A DNA stretch of 64,000 nt from Planctomycetota bacterium (lineage in GTDB: Bacteria; Planctomycetota; Uabimicrobiia; Uabimicrobiales; Uabimicrobiaceae), in the NCBI GenBank assembly GCA_029260735.1, contig JAJDCR010000119.1:22454-86453 (forward strand), written 5' to 3'. Every line of letters begins with the position of its first letter. Within the stretch, counting starts at the first letter, position 1. Shown here piece by piece: positions 41,940 to 51,280 of this stretch. A program made the translations under genes and the position numbers. A model generated the notes under the pieces. The model searched no databases. It was not told the DNA's origin and worked only from the letters and a program-made list of their open reading frames with translations.

Positions 41940-42902
41940 CTAAACTTTTAGTCCATTTTCGACCAATCGTTCCTCTAAAAATTGCTCTGCTGTAATAGCG
42001 TTGTATATTTGAGGGTGGTCCGAATCAATACAGTTTTGCAAGCAAGACAAATCAACATCGGGGCAAGGGTGCATGAAAAAAGGAATAGAGTAGCGAGAAA
42101 CGCCTCTTTTTTCCATCGGAGGATTGCTCACTCGATGAACAGTGGAACGTAGCCTATTGTTGGTTAAACGTGAGAGCATATCTCCTACATTAACAATCAG
42201 CTGACCTGGTTTTGCGTTAAGAGGTATCCAAGTTCCGTCTTTGCGCAAAACTTCTAACCCTTCTGCACTCGCTCCCATAAGTAAGGTAATTAAGTTAATG
42301 TCGCAGTGTTCTGCTGCACGAACCGCATCATTTTCGACCTCACCAATAAGAGGGAAATAATGAATCGCTCGCAGAATGCTATTGCCATTTTTTACTTTGC
42401 AATCAAAATAATCCTCTTCTAGGTTTAGAAAAAGAGCGACCGCTCGAAGAATTTGATTTCCAATTCCTTCCAGAGTTCGATACACCTCTAAACTAATTTT
42501 TTCAAACTCAATCACTTCTTTGGGCCAAATATTGGGAGAATATTTGGCTTTTAGCTGATCGTCTCCGATAACTTCTTGTCCGACATGATAGAATTCTTTT
42601 AAGTCGCCGGTTTTTCGGCCTTTGGCTTTTTCTTTACCTTTCCCAACATAGCCTCTCTCTCCGAGAGCTTCCATTTTTTCATATTGGAGCTTAATATCAT
42701 CTGGTAAAGAGAAAAAATTTTGCACAGCACCATAGAGTTTTTCAATCAGCTCGTTGTTCAAAGAGTGATTCTTGATAGTGGCAAAGCCAATTTCTTGGTA
42801 AGCTTGGCCCAACTCTTGAGAAAAATTCCATTTTTTCTCAGGAATACCACTTGTAAAGTCTTCCAAGTCCAAGCAAGGAATTTCATCGTAATAATTTGTC
42901 AT
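41940..42902 (-). CDS. Isopenicillin N synthase-family 2-oxoglutarate/Fe(II) oxygenase
   Basis: 320 residues from ATG 42902 (GAGGA 5-6 nt upstream); a GTG 4 codons earlier is less likely. The N-terminal DIOX_N region holds GFATIKNHSL and FFSLPDDIK. The iron site is H-x-D in AAEHCDINLITLL and the distal His in RSTVHRVSNPP. RxS in SRYSIPFFMHP binds 2-oxoglutarate. Family members hydroxylate or oxidise small molecules (plant hormones, gibberellin-like compounds, ethylene-forming enzyme) in the cytoplasm. No pathway neighbours are present, so the substrate is unknown. Confidence 0.85.
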   Translation of the reverse strand: MTNYYDEIPCLDLEDFTSGIPEKKWNFSQELGQAYQEIGFATIKNHSLNNELIEKLYGAVQNFFSLPDDIKLQYEKMEALGERGYVGKGKEKAKGRKTGDLKEFYHVGQEVIGDDQLKAKYSPNIWPKEVIEFEKISLEVYRTLEGIGNQILRAVALFLNLEEDYFDCKVKNGNSILRAIHYFPLIGEVENDAVRAAEHCDINLITLLMGASAEGLEVLRKDGTWIPLNAKPGQLIVNVGDMLSRLTNNRLRSTVHRVSNPPMEKRGVSRYSIPFFMHPCPDVDLSCLQNCIDSDHPQIYNAITAEQFLEERLVENGLKV

Positions 42903-43049
42903 TTTTGTCCTCACGGTAAATTATAGTTCCACCCCGCTTTTAAAGGCATAAAAATAGCATGGTCTTATGGCTTAAATGTTTTACAAAAAGCGAGGAATAT
43001 GGCTCAAGACAGATGTTTTAGGGGCAATAACAAGGAGTGTTTATAGATG

Positions 43050-43145
43050 TAAGTTTCTTCTGAAAAAAATTTAAAGAAACTTATGAAAGGGAAATATTTT
43101 CCCTTATGATTTGAAAAATTATTGGCAACTCTTTTTTGAGTTGCC
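43050..43145. other. Three consecutive hairpins in divergent region
   Basis: In the 375-bp gap between divergent genes lie three hairpins in a row. TAAGTTTCTT/AAGAAACTTA is at 43050-43083, AAGGGAAATATTTTCCCTT at 43087-43105 and GGCAACTC-TTTTTT-GAGTTGCC at 43124-43145. They could be parts of a small RNA, a leader element or stacked terminators. The rest of the gap is AT-rich. Confidence 0.45.
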
Positions 43146-43277
43146 CTATGTCATTAGAAATAAAACTCCTTAGAAAGTCAACCCTAAATCAAAAAAAATT
43201 TAATTTTCTTAAAAAAAATCCTCTTTTTTTGTTAAAGTAATTTATGTTTTAATTTTTATACAAAACGGGAGGTTCTT

Positions 43278-44903
43278 ATGAACAAGTTGAGCTATTTTTT
43301 CTGCTCTCTATTTTTTCTCACAAGCATATCATTTGCTCAGAAATACCAATACCAAGAAACTAATTTTCCTTCTTATGATGGGACCAAGATATCGGCGAAC
43401 TGTTTTATTCCTATATCAGAAAAGCAAGACCAAATCTTTCCAGCGATTATTTTTGCCAATAGTTGGACAGGAGACGAGCACCAATATAAAGTCCAAGCTA
43501 AGTTGTTTGCCGAAAAGGGATATATTGTTTTCAGCTATAGCTCTCGCGGTTGGGGAGAATCAGAAGGAATGGTTACGGTTGCGGGTCCTAAGGATATGAA
43601 AGATGTTTCCGTCTGTTTAGATTGGTTAATCGCAAATACGCCGGTTGACCAAAAGAACATCGGAGTTAGTGGAATATCTTATGGTTCAGGGATGGCTCTA
43701 CTTGCTTTAGCTCACGATTCGCGTTTAAAAACAGCCGTTGCCATGAGTACCTGGGGAAATCTGGCCACTTCTCTCTACGGAAGTGAAACCCCTCATTTTA
43801 TCTGGTCTACTATTTTATTGGGCTCTGGTTACTTAACCGGTAATATGCATCCGATGATTTGGGAAAACTATGAAAACCTTCTTTTGCATCGTGATATAGA
43901 GAAAACAATGGCTTGGACGGCAGAGCGTTCCCCGAGTAGTTTTATCGAACAAATCAATGCTCGCCAGACTCCTATTTATATTAGCAATAATTTACAAGAC
44001 GAAATGTTTGCCCCCAATGCTGTTGTTGATTTCTTCAGCCGCCTTACGGTTCCCAAACGCTTAGATCTTAACATAGGAATACACGCCTCCGCTGAGCTAG
44101 GTGGGCTCATTGGAGAAAAAAACTATGTTTGGGAAAAAGCACACGCTTGGTTTGACTACTGGTTAAAGGGACAAAAAAATGGGATCATGCAGGAAAAGCC
44201 TGTTCATATGGTGGTCAAAAACAAAAATATTCGAGAGAGCTTTCCGGCATGGCCCATTCCTTCTTTACGGGGAAAAACTTATTACTTAGAGGAAAGACCT
44301 TTTTGGGAACAAGGTAGCTTAAGAGAAGAGCTTAACCTGGAAAACAAGTCTAACGAGATTAGCTCAAGTACTTTTTCAGGACTTAATACAGGCATACCTG
44401 TAATCGGAGCTATCTTTGAAGCCTATACACCTATTAAGATCCAAACTTGGTTTCCCCTAACAGATCGTAGCTCTTCTCTGGTTTACCTTTCTTCTAAACT
44501 AGAATCGTCTCTTCGTTTAAGAGGATCCGGTCAACTTAATCTTTGGGTTCAGTCAAAAGCTCAAAAAATACAGTTGATAGCTCATCTTTACGATGTCGAT
44601 GAATCAGGAACAGGAACTCTTATTACTCATGGTCCTGTTACTCTGTATGATCTTAAGCCAAATGAGCCAAGGAAAGTTAAGTTCGACTTGGTTACAACTT
44701 CTTATGACATTTCAAAAGGGCACCGTTTAGGTTTAGGAATTGATACCTACGACTTAAACTACGCCGCTCCCAGTATGGACTACTACGATATCCAGTTTTT
44801 TTATGGGGAAAAATATCCTAGTCAAATGTCGCTTCCGACTGTCGAGGAGGCTTCACCAAGTAAAATAGAGATATCAAGAACCCCACTGTCATCCCTAAAA
44901 TAA
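43278..44903 (+). CDS. Secreted CocE/NonD-family (X-Pro dipeptidyl-peptidase-like, S15) hydrolase
   Basis: 541 residues, GGAGG 5 nt before the ATG, signal peptide MNKLSYFFCSLFFLTSISFA. The alpha/beta hydrolase domain has SYSSRGWGESEG and the nucleophile S134 in GISYGSG. A helical cap follows, and a C-terminal jelly-roll domain (LAHLYDVDESGTGTLI, LVTTSYDISKGHRLGLGI) is characteristic of CocE/PepX_C enzymes. The family cleaves acyl esters or X-Pro peptides; the substrate is undetermined. The last 86 nt overlap the 3' end of the convergent DUF1648 gene. Confidence 0.88.
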   Translation: MNKLSYFFCSLFFLTSISFAQKYQYQETNFPSYDGTKISANCFIPISEKQDQIFPAIIFANSWTGDEHQYKVQAKLFAEKGYIVFSYSSRGWGESEGMVTVAGPKDMKDVSVCLDWLIANTPVDQKNIGVSGISYGSGMALLALAHDSRLKTAVAMSTWGNLATSLYGSETPHFIWSTILLGSGYLTGNMHPMIWENYENLLLHRDIEKTMAWTAERSPSSFIEQINARQTPIYISNNLQDEMFAPNAVVDFFSRLTVPKRLDLNIGIHASAELGGLIGEKNYVWEKAHAWFDYWLKGQKNGIMQEKPVHMVVKNKNIRESFPAWPIPSLRGKTYYLEERPFWEQGSLREELNLENKSNEISSSTFSGLNTGIPVIGAIFEAYTPIKIQTWFPLTDRSSSLVYLSSKLESSLRLRGSGQLNLWVQSKAQKIQLIAHLYDVDESGTGTLITHGPVTLYDLKPNEPRKVKFDLVTTSYDISKGHRLGLGIDTYDLNYAAPSMDYYDIQFFYGEKYPSQMSLPTVEEASPSKIEISRTPLSSLK

Positions 44904-45336
44904 CTCCGAGAAAAAGAGACCCAAATATACTGGAGTTGGGATCAAAAGACTTTGCAATTACCATGTGTAAAACCATAAGAAAAAGAGTATTGAGAAAAAC
45001 TCCTGTTGCTGCCATTAAAAGCTCAAGTCGTTGATAGGCTTGGGCTTTTCTCTCCTCATTAGCAAACCAGTATTCTTTCCAGGGAAGATTAATTAAGCTA
45101 GTGGGAATTTTACGAACCCCAGAGCAGTGTAAAAAAAGAAAAACCAGATTGAGAAAAACTGCCACTCCTAAAAAAATGGAAAAAAAAGTATCTTTCCGTC
45201 CCCATCCATCTGCTTGTCCACTAACATCAAAATGAGTAGCAATTTCTTCCGGCAACCTTGCGTACATAAAAAAAGCGTAAGATATCCAGGAGAGAAAAAT
45301 TCCCCCCCAAAGAGTTAGAAAAATTTTTTTTGTCAT
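44818..45336 (-). CDS. DUF1648 membrane protein
   Basis: 172 residues, four hydrophobic helices. The DUF1648 signature YARLPEEIATHFDVSGQADGWGRK follows the first helix, as in SdpI-like and toxin-immunity or transport-related membrane proteins. A helical cytoplasmic part and two more helices complete it. Function unknown. The 3' end overlaps the convergent hydrolase gene by 86 nt; both frames look genuine. Confidence 0.8.
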   Translation of the reverse strand: MTKKIFLTLWGGIFLSWISYAFFMYARLPEEIATHFDVSGQADGWGRKDTFFSIFLGVAVFLNLVFLFLHCSGVRKIPTSLINLPWKEYWFANEERKAQAYQRLELLMAATGVFLNTLFLMVLHMVIAKSFDPNSSIFGSLFLGVILGMTVGFLISLFYLVKPPRQSEATFD

Positions 45337-45445
45337 AATTTTGAATTTCTCCTAAAAAATTTCGTTATACAAAATATCTTAGCACAAGAATTGGGCTAAG
45401 AAAATCTCTTTATTCATTAGAGTATGTCATCAGCTAGAGAAAGAA

Positions 45446-45474
45446 TTGACAATATTATATTTTCACTCTATAAT
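45446..45474 (+). promoter_or_regulatory. Consensus sigma-70-type promoter
   Basis: TTGACA at 45446-45451, a 17-nt spacer, TATAAT at 45469-45474: a full match to the housekeeping promoter consensus, 53 nt before the ATG of the following gene on the same strand. Confidence 0.8.
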
Positions 45475-45527
45475 ATTTTCACGTAATTGAAGCTGTTTTA
45501 AGAACGTCTTCGTATTTAGGAAATAAT

Positions 45528-47693
45528 ATGGATGCTACAGAAACATTAGACTTAGAAAACTTAAAACCTGCCTTAATCGAAGAGGCTGAGTTTATCTCTT
45601 TTCGAGAGAATATTATCTACTTGAAAAACACAAGTAGCCAGTATTTTTTAAAACTCGACCAGGCAGAAGCCAAAATGCTCCAAGAGCTAGATGGCACAAA
45701 AACAATTTCCGACATCCTCCAAGCTCAACTTGAAAAGCACGGAGCAGGTAATTTTCAAAAGATTTTCGATTTAATCATTAAACTCAATGCAAATAAATTC
45801 TTGCAAGAAGACTGTGCAAAAGAGATCAGGCATGAGCTAGATGTCTACCAAAAGGAAAGTAAACTGGCGGATCAAGTTAAAAAATTCCGAAGTTTATTTA
45901 GCCTCAAGTTAAAAAACATTGCTGGACCATTTGACAGTAAGCTTTTACAAACACTTGCCGGAGCACTATCTTCTTATTTGTTTTTGGTTTTATTCGGAGT
46001 TTTTTCTTTGATTCAACTTTTCTCCAGCATGTCTCCGAAGAAATTCAATATTTTTCAAGTATATCCGGTTTCTCCTGAGGCAGGAGAAGGTGCTGAATTT
46101 ATTTCTTACCTTCTTTCCATTTTAACTCTTTGGTTTACCTTTTCTCTTTTAATTTCTCTGAAAAATTTATTTAGTGCTCATATCCTTTCTTACCACAACT
46201 GCCAAGCCATTCGTCCTCATCTAAAACTTCACTATGGGGTACTTTATCTAGCCTTAGAATTAGATGACATTGTAAAAGCAGGACCTAAAGTAACAGGAAG
46301 GCTCTATGCCGCTCGAATTTTTTTCCCTTTTCTGTTTTTTTTCCCTCTTTTAGAGCTAGGCAAGCATATAGACCAAGATGCTCTTATCTCTTTAATGCAG
46401 CAAGTTTGTCTCATTGTCTTTTTTATGAGCATTTGTCCTCTTTACCAAAGTGATTTAATTCGGGCGATTCTTTCTATTCGACAAGGAGCTCATAATCTTC
46501 AACAGATTACGACTTTCCTTCGAAAAAAATTCGTGACGGGAATTTTCAATTTCAAAACAAAAGTTCCTCAAGAAGACTACTACATATTCATGTCCGTTTT
46601 AAGCTTAGTCTGGCTTTATGGCTTCATTCAATATTTTTGGGGAATTTCCAATGTTAGTGTCTTAGCTCTCTTAACCACTCTCATTTACTCTAGTGGGCCG
46701 GTTTGGGGAAAAGCTTTGGTTGCTCTTTGCCTCTTCCTTATAGTTTTTCCTATGGTCATACTGGTTTTGGGAACTTTTTTGATTGGTATTTTGAACTTAG
46801 CTTCAGTGATGCGCACTCCTTTACGGAAAGCAACCCGCTTAGCTAACGAGATAGGGAAAAAGAAAGTACCAGCAAAAGAACAAATTATTCAGTATCTTCA
46901 AGAAATACCTCTCTTTTCCCTGCTAAATCAAGATGAACTACGCATACTCTGCGAACATCTACATCTACGTCGCTTTACCAAAGGGCGTAAAATCATTATG
47001 CAAGGAGAAAAAGGCACCGAATTTTACAATGTCGTTTCTGGTAAAGTCGCGGTTATGATTGAAGATTCCAGTGGATTGGAAAGAACGGTTGACGTTCTGG
47101 AGACGGGAGACTCCTTTGGAGAAATCGCTTTAGTGGATGACATCCCACGGACGGCAACTGTCAAAGCTTTGGAAGCAACGACTGTACTAGAATTAGAGAA
47201 AAAGTATTTTGATCAGTTTGTTCTCTCTGCCGTCGGTGGAAAAGAAAAAATTACTGATATGATCCGTCTTAGCCATTTAATCTTAGACACTCAAATTTTT
47301 TCTCATCTTGCTCCTCGCCAAGCGAGTTCTCTTGTTTTAAAGCTTCACCGAGAGGTACACCAAGCAGATGAAATTATTTTCAAGCAGGGAGACGAGGGAA
47401 ATAGATTTTTCATTATTGAAAAAGGTGAAGTTGTTATTCAGCGAATCGAAGATGGAGAAGTTGTTTGGGATAAAACCTTGGGCAAAGGCGATTACTTTGG
47501 GGAAGTTGCCTTAATCAAACATATTCCTCGAACGGCTAGTGTCATCACAAAAACTGATTCGACCCTTCTCTATTTGAGTAAGCAAGAGTTCTACGATATT
47601 ATTAAATATGATATATTCACAGGAATCCAGTTCGACAATCTAGCAACAGACCGCGTGCAAGATCTCGGGAAGGAGGTTAAAGCCCTATGTTAA
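45528..47693 (+). CDS. PqqD-like / degenerate M50-like membrane / dual cNMP-binding protein
   Basis: 721 residues. Residues 10-95 are PqqD-like (YFLKLDQAEAKMLQELDGTKTISDIL). The membrane part (about 135-440) is arranged as in PqqD-linked M50 peptidases, but where HExxH belongs it reads HILSYH (H218-H223), so the zinc site looks lost. Two cyclic-nucleotide-binding domains follow, each with an intact phosphate-binding cassette: FGEIALVDDIPRTATV (530-545) and FGEVALIKHIPRTASV (657-671). It probably senses cAMP/cGMP or another nucleotide and acts on a membrane partner. A consensus promoter precedes it, and its stop overlaps the next gene by 7 nt. Confidence 0.8.
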   Translation: MDATETLDLENLKPALIEEAEFISFRENIIYLKNTSSQYFLKLDQAEAKMLQELDGTKTISDILQAQLEKHGAGNFQKIFDLIIKLNANKFLQEDCAKEIRHELDVYQKESKLADQVKKFRSLFSLKLKNIAGPFDSKLLQTLAGALSSYLFLVLFGVFSLIQLFSSMSPKKFNIFQVYPVSPEAGEGAEFISYLLSILTLWFTFSLLISLKNLFSAHILSYHNCQAIRPHLKLHYGVLYLALELDDIVKAGPKVTGRLYAARIFFPFLFFFPLLELGKHIDQDALISLMQQVCLIVFFMSICPLYQSDLIRAILSIRQGAHNLQQITTFLRKKFVTGIFNFKTKVPQEDYYIFMSVLSLVWLYGFIQYFWGISNVSVLALLTTLIYSSGPVWGKALVALCLFLIVFPMVILVLGTFLIGILNLASVMRTPLRKATRLANEIGKKKVPAKEQIIQYLQEIPLFSLLNQDELRILCEHLHLRRFTKGRKIIMQGEKGTEFYNVVSGKVAVMIEDSSGLERTVDVLETGDSFGEIALVDDIPRTATVKALEATTVLELEKKYFDQFVLSAVGGKEKITDMIRLSHLILDTQIFSHLAPRQASSLVLKLHREVHQADEIIFKQGDEGNRFFIIEKGEVVIQRIEDGEVVWDKTLGKGDYFGEVALIKHIPRTASVITKTDSTLLYLSKQEFYDIIKYDIFTGIQFDNLATDRVQDLGKEVKALC

Positions 47694-48082
47694 TGAAAAT
47701 GACAGGGATCCTTACTACCGTTTTGGTGCTTCAAGGAGGCGCTATGGGTGGTAAAAAAATGCTTGATTTTTTTAGCAACTTGGCTAAAGCAACAGTCACA
47801 CGCCATGAAGTCAATACAATTAGCCGTATGATTTACATGGAGTACATGATTATGAATAACCGCGTCCCTAGAAAGTCTCAATCTGGTTGGGCCGATTTTA
47901 TTCGTAGTCAAACACGATCAGCCTCTAAAGATAGAGACAAATCCGAAGATACATGGGGAACTCCTTTTGAAGTTCGAATCACGACTCCTTATGGAGAGGA
48001 GACGGACACCTATGAGGTGCGTAGTGCAGGAGCTGATGGACTCCATGATACAGAAGATGATATCGTGGCCGAAAGCTACTGA
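47687..48082 (+). CDS. Small secreted/pseudopilin-like protein (GspG-type C terminus)
   Basis: 131 residues. A short hydrophobic start (MKMTGILTTVLVLQGGAM) precedes a helix and an exposed C-terminal end, DTWGTPFEVRITTPYGEETD...VRSAGADGLHDTEDDIVAES. The ending GADG..DTEDDI is the calcium-binding tail seen in type II secretion major pseudopilins (GspG) and short related proteins. It lacks the usual GFTLIE N-terminal motif, so it is not a standard pseudopilin. It overlaps the cNMP-binding gene by 7 nt and ends before a terminator, so the pair is likely one functional unit. Confidence 0.65.
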   Translation: MLMKMTGILTTVLVLQGGAMGGKKMLDFFSNLAKATVTRHEVNTISRMIYMEYMIMNNRVPRKSQSGWADFIRSQTRSASKDRDKSEDTWGTPFEVRITTPYGEETDTYEVRSAGADGLHDTEDDIVAESY

Positions 48083-48143
48083 CGTATTTCAAAATGATTT
48101 AACAAAGTAATGAGAAGTAGTACTTCTTTATTGCTATAAGAAA

Positions 48144-48170
48144 AGCCGCGAATTTTTCGCGGCTTTTTTA
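48144..48170 (+). terminator. Intrinsic terminator
   Basis: AGCCGCGA (48144-48151) pairs perfectly with TCGCGGCT (48157-48164), loop ATTTT, followed by TTTTTTA. A canonical rho-independent terminator 61 nt after the pseudopilin-like gene. Confidence 0.9.
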
Positions 48171-48227
48171 TTTGAATCCCGCTTTTTTCTCTGCCGAATT
48201 TAGGTTTCTCACAATCAAGGAATTAAT

Positions 48228-50594
48228 ATGCTGCTAAAATACATTGCTCTTGTCTTTCTTCTTTGTCCTCTTATTTTGGCCCAAAATCTGGACTTGCACA
48301 CAATTATGCAAGACCCTACTTGGATAGGAAAAATTCCTGAGCAAGTTGCCTTCACCGACCAAGAAGAGTGGGTTTTACTCAAAGTTCCTCAAAAGTATCC
48401 TGCCCCTGCCACTTGGCACCAACTTCACACAAAGACAGGAGAACTTCAAAAGCTAAGCGGACAACTACGCCCTTGGGCTTTTATCGACCGCGTTCACTCG
48501 CAAGAAAAAATTCAAATATACGAAATCAATGGGAATCTATGGAAAAAAGAAGAAGGGACTTCTCTCCAGCCTATAATTTTGAAAAAAGAATGGCTAACCT
48601 TTGTTCGCTTTCTGGGAGAAGAAAATTTTATTTTCCGAGAGGGAGATAATCTTTTTTCCTATAACCTACGATCTGGACAAATTATTCAACTAACAGATTT
48701 TCATTGGGTTTCTGCTCCTCTAGAGGAAGATAGTTGGTATATCTCAGAAGAACGGAAACTTCTTGGTTATGTAGATAACCTTCATCAAGCGCAAGCATTC
48801 CAAGAAGAAGAAAAAAGAGAGCAGCAAGTGCTGGGAAAGTGGCAAATTCCTTCTCCGACTTACCTTGGTCAAGGGCAACAACTTGGCCACTCTCATTTAA
48901 CTTATGCCTTAGATGTTTCTCCTTCTGAACAGTTTGTCTCTCTTGTCCTCTCTCCCAAATCCTCCGGAGAAAAAACAGTTTATGCCGAAATCATCAATAA
49001 AGAAACTTATGTGAAAAGTAAACCTGCCCGAAGCAGAGTGGGTCAACAAAACGCAGAAAGTGAAAGCCTAGTTATTTATGATCGATTTAAAAATGTAGTT
49101 CACACGATAGATTTTCGTAATCTTCCCTTCCTGTCAATTGACCGCCTAGAAAAAATCAAAAAGAGTTTGTCCGAAAAAGACAAAAGTTATCTCTCTTCTC
49201 ACCATGGTTCTCGTCCTTTGCGCATAGTTCCAGGAGGATTTTCGCCTCAAGGGCAACTCTTGCTTACAATTTATAGTCTAGATTACAAAGATAAATGGAT
49301 TGTCTTAGTTAACCCGATAACTCAAGAATGGAAATTAGTTCATCACCACTATGACGAAGCTTGGATTCACTCCTACCCTTACTCTACTCCCGTAAAACCT
49401 TATGTTAATTGTGAAGCTTTTTGGAAAAAAGATGGCCAATCCATTCTCTTTCTCTCTGATCACTCTGGCTATCAAAATTTATATTCTTACAATATCAAAG
49501 AAGGAAAACTCTCTGCTCTAATTAGCGGAGAATGTGAGATTTCTAATCCATGGGAAAGTGGTAGCGGAAAATTTTGGTACTTTCACTGCAATCAAATTCA
49601 TCCGGGGGAAACGCATTTTTATCGAATGCCTATAGAAGGTGGTCAGTGGACTGCTCTAACAAAAAAAGAAGGTCGCCACGCGGTTATTATGAACAAAAGC
49701 GAAACGGTTATGCTAGATCTTTACAACTTCTCCAACCAACCAAAAATTCTCCGCATTCACCAAAACCAAAACTGGGAAGATTTATGGGATGGCCGTAGCG
49801 AAGAGTTCCGCTCTTTCTCTTGGCAAAAACCAGAAATTATCACTTATACAAATAGAGAGCAAAAACAAGTCTATGCCCGTCTCTACAGTCCTAAGAAAAG
49901 TAATGGAGCGGCGGTTATTTTTATTCACGGAGCGGGCTATTTACAAAATGCTCACAAAGGCTGGAGTAGCTATTTTCGAGAATACATGTTCCACCATCTT
50001 CTCTTAGAAAAAGGATTCACAGTTCTTGATCCTGACTACCAAGCTTCTGCGGGATATGGCCGCGATTGGCGCACTGCGATCTACCGTCATATGGGAGGCA
50101 AAGATCTCACCGATATCGTTGATGGAGCTCTCTATCTAAGTGAAAGTCATGGCATCAACCCAAAAAAAATCGGAGCCTACGGCGGATCTTACGGAGGTTT
50201 TTTAACTCTTATGGCAATGTTTCTCCATGCTGATACTTTTCGCTGTGGAGCAGCTCTTCGACCTGTAACAGACTGGGCCTATTATAATCATCCCTACACT
50301 GCTCGCATTCTCAATACTCCCACCACTGATCCTGAATCCTATCGACGAAGTTCTCCCATTTATTTTGCCCAGGGACTAAAAGGAGATCTCTTAATTTGTC
50401 ATGGTATGGTTGACTCCAATGTCCATTATCAAGATTCTGTTCGATTAGCTCAAAAACTTATTGAACTGAAAAAAGAAAATTGGGAACTATCTTCTTACCC
50501 CGTCGAGCCTCACAGCTTTCGGACAGCAAGTGGTTGGTACGATGAATACCGCCGCATTTATTCTCTTTTTCAGAGATGTCTTATGGAAGATTGA
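48228..50594 (+). CDS. Secreted S9 family peptidase (DPP IV/prolyl oligopeptidase-like)
   Basis: 788 residues with signal peptide MLLKYIALVFLLCPLILA. Residues about 25-540 form a beta-propeller with DPPIV-type features. The C-terminal catalytic domain has S654 in GGSYGG, D729 in HGMVDSN and H762 in EPHSF, preceded by GYGRDWR (DYQASAGYGRDWRTA). S9 enzymes cleave X-Pro or related bonds from short peptides, here outside the cytoplasm. AAGGA is present about 8 nt before the ATG. The gene stands alone after a terminator, and a MITE-like repeat begins 8 nt past its stop. Confidence 0.92.
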   Translation: MLLKYIALVFLLCPLILAQNLDLHTIMQDPTWIGKIPEQVAFTDQEEWVLLKVPQKYPAPATWHQLHTKTGELQKLSGQLRPWAFIDRVHSQEKIQIYEINGNLWKKEEGTSLQPIILKKEWLTFVRFLGEENFIFREGDNLFSYNLRSGQIIQLTDFHWVSAPLEEDSWYISEERKLLGYVDNLHQAQAFQEEEKREQQVLGKWQIPSPTYLGQGQQLGHSHLTYALDVSPSEQFVSLVLSPKSSGEKTVYAEIINKETYVKSKPARSRVGQQNAESESLVIYDRFKNVVHTIDFRNLPFLSIDRLEKIKKSLSEKDKSYLSSHHGSRPLRIVPGGFSPQGQLLLTIYSLDYKDKWIVLVNPITQEWKLVHHHYDEAWIHSYPYSTPVKPYVNCEAFWKKDGQSILFLSDHSGYQNLYSYNIKEGKLSALISGECEISNPWESGSGKFWYFHCNQIHPGETHFYRMPIEGGQWTALTKKEGRHAVIMNKSETVMLDLYNFSNQPKILRIHQNQNWEDLWDGRSEEFRSFSWQKPEIITYTNREQKQVYARLYSPKKSNGAAVIFIHGAGYLQNAHKGWSSYFREYMFHHLLLEKGFTVLDPDYQASAGYGRDWRTAIYRHMGGKDLTDIVDGALYLSESHGINPKKIGAYGGSYGGFLTLMAMFLHADTFRCGAALRPVTDWAYYNHPYTARILNTPTTDPESYRRSSPIYFAQGLKGDLLICHGMVDSNVHYQDSVRLAQKLIELKKENWELSSYPVEPHSFRTASGWYDEYRRIYSLFQRCLMED

Positions 50595-50601
50595 TGCAAG
50601 T

Positions 50602-50859
50602 AAGTCCTTGAAAAATGTAGCCGTAGCCGTGATCGTCACCGTAGTCGTGATCGTCACCGTGACCGTGTTACCGTGACCGAGATTAAAATCGGGCACGGTC
50701 ACGGTCACGGTCACGGCGACGACTACGATCACGGCTACGGCTACGAAGAACAACCAAAGCGCTATTCTTTAATGATAACCATGAGGTTAAACCCCCTGGT
50801 TATAGTATGTTACCGCTCTGCGGCAAAGAAAATACAACAACTTACGGCTTAAGTTGACA
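50602..50859. repeat. MITE-like element, copy B (left terminus missing)
   Basis: Same layout as 27305-27552: aagtccttgaaaa, then a hairpin built of CGTNNN hexamers with a slightly different unit number (gtagccgtagccgtgatcgt.. / ..acgatcacggctacggctac), loop gagattaaaatc, then a right part almost identical to copy A, ending TTAAGTTGACA at 50859. The left terminal repeat is absent; the element abuts the S9 peptidase stop codon. Confidence 0.85.
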
Positions 50860-51038
50860 CATATGGGGCGTTGCCCTGGGCTAGGTTGTATAGGCCTTTC
50901 AGGCCAAAAACAAAAAACTTACCCCAGACAGCCCCCTTTGGGGGGAACCGTGAGGAACGAACGAGTGGGGGACACGCTGAAAATAAAACACTTTGCACGA
51001 AATTAAACTACGCTACAAAATTAATCCAAAACAAAAAC
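50860..51038. repeat. Palindromic fragment region
   Basis: GGGGCGTTGCCCTGGGCTAG and AGGCCTTTCAGGCC (50889-50903 region), then CCCCCTTTGGGGGG (50930-50943), are short palindromes typical of decayed intergenic repeat mosaics. No gene seen in 50860-51280. Confidence 0.5.
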
Positions 51039-51098
51039 CTACATCCAACTTCTCCTCCCTACATCCAAATCCTCCTCCCTACATCCAAATCCTATCTT
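51039..51098. repeat. Three 20-bp tandem repeats
   Basis: CTACATCCAAATCCTCCTCC occurs at 51059-51078, with a close copy before it (51039-51058) and a partly diverged one after it (51079-51098). Non-coding, about 180 bp upstream of the discoidin-like gene. Confidence 0.85.
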
Positions 51099-51280
51099 TT
51101 TAAAAAAATATAGATTTTTCTTATAGCATTTTTGTGATCGCGCGTTATAATTAGTGCAAAAGGGTTATAAAGAAACCAAATTGATTTTTTGGCAACTTTG
51201 AATAACTAAAAAGATTTCTGGATTACGATAGAAATGCGTTAGTAAGACCCCATCCATGGGCTGAGAACAAGGAAAATTAT

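Noticed and set aside
51039..51098. Three 20-bp repeats as iterons of a replication origin
   Set aside because: Only three units, no dnaA or rep gene, no AT-rich unwinding layout beyond the general base composition.
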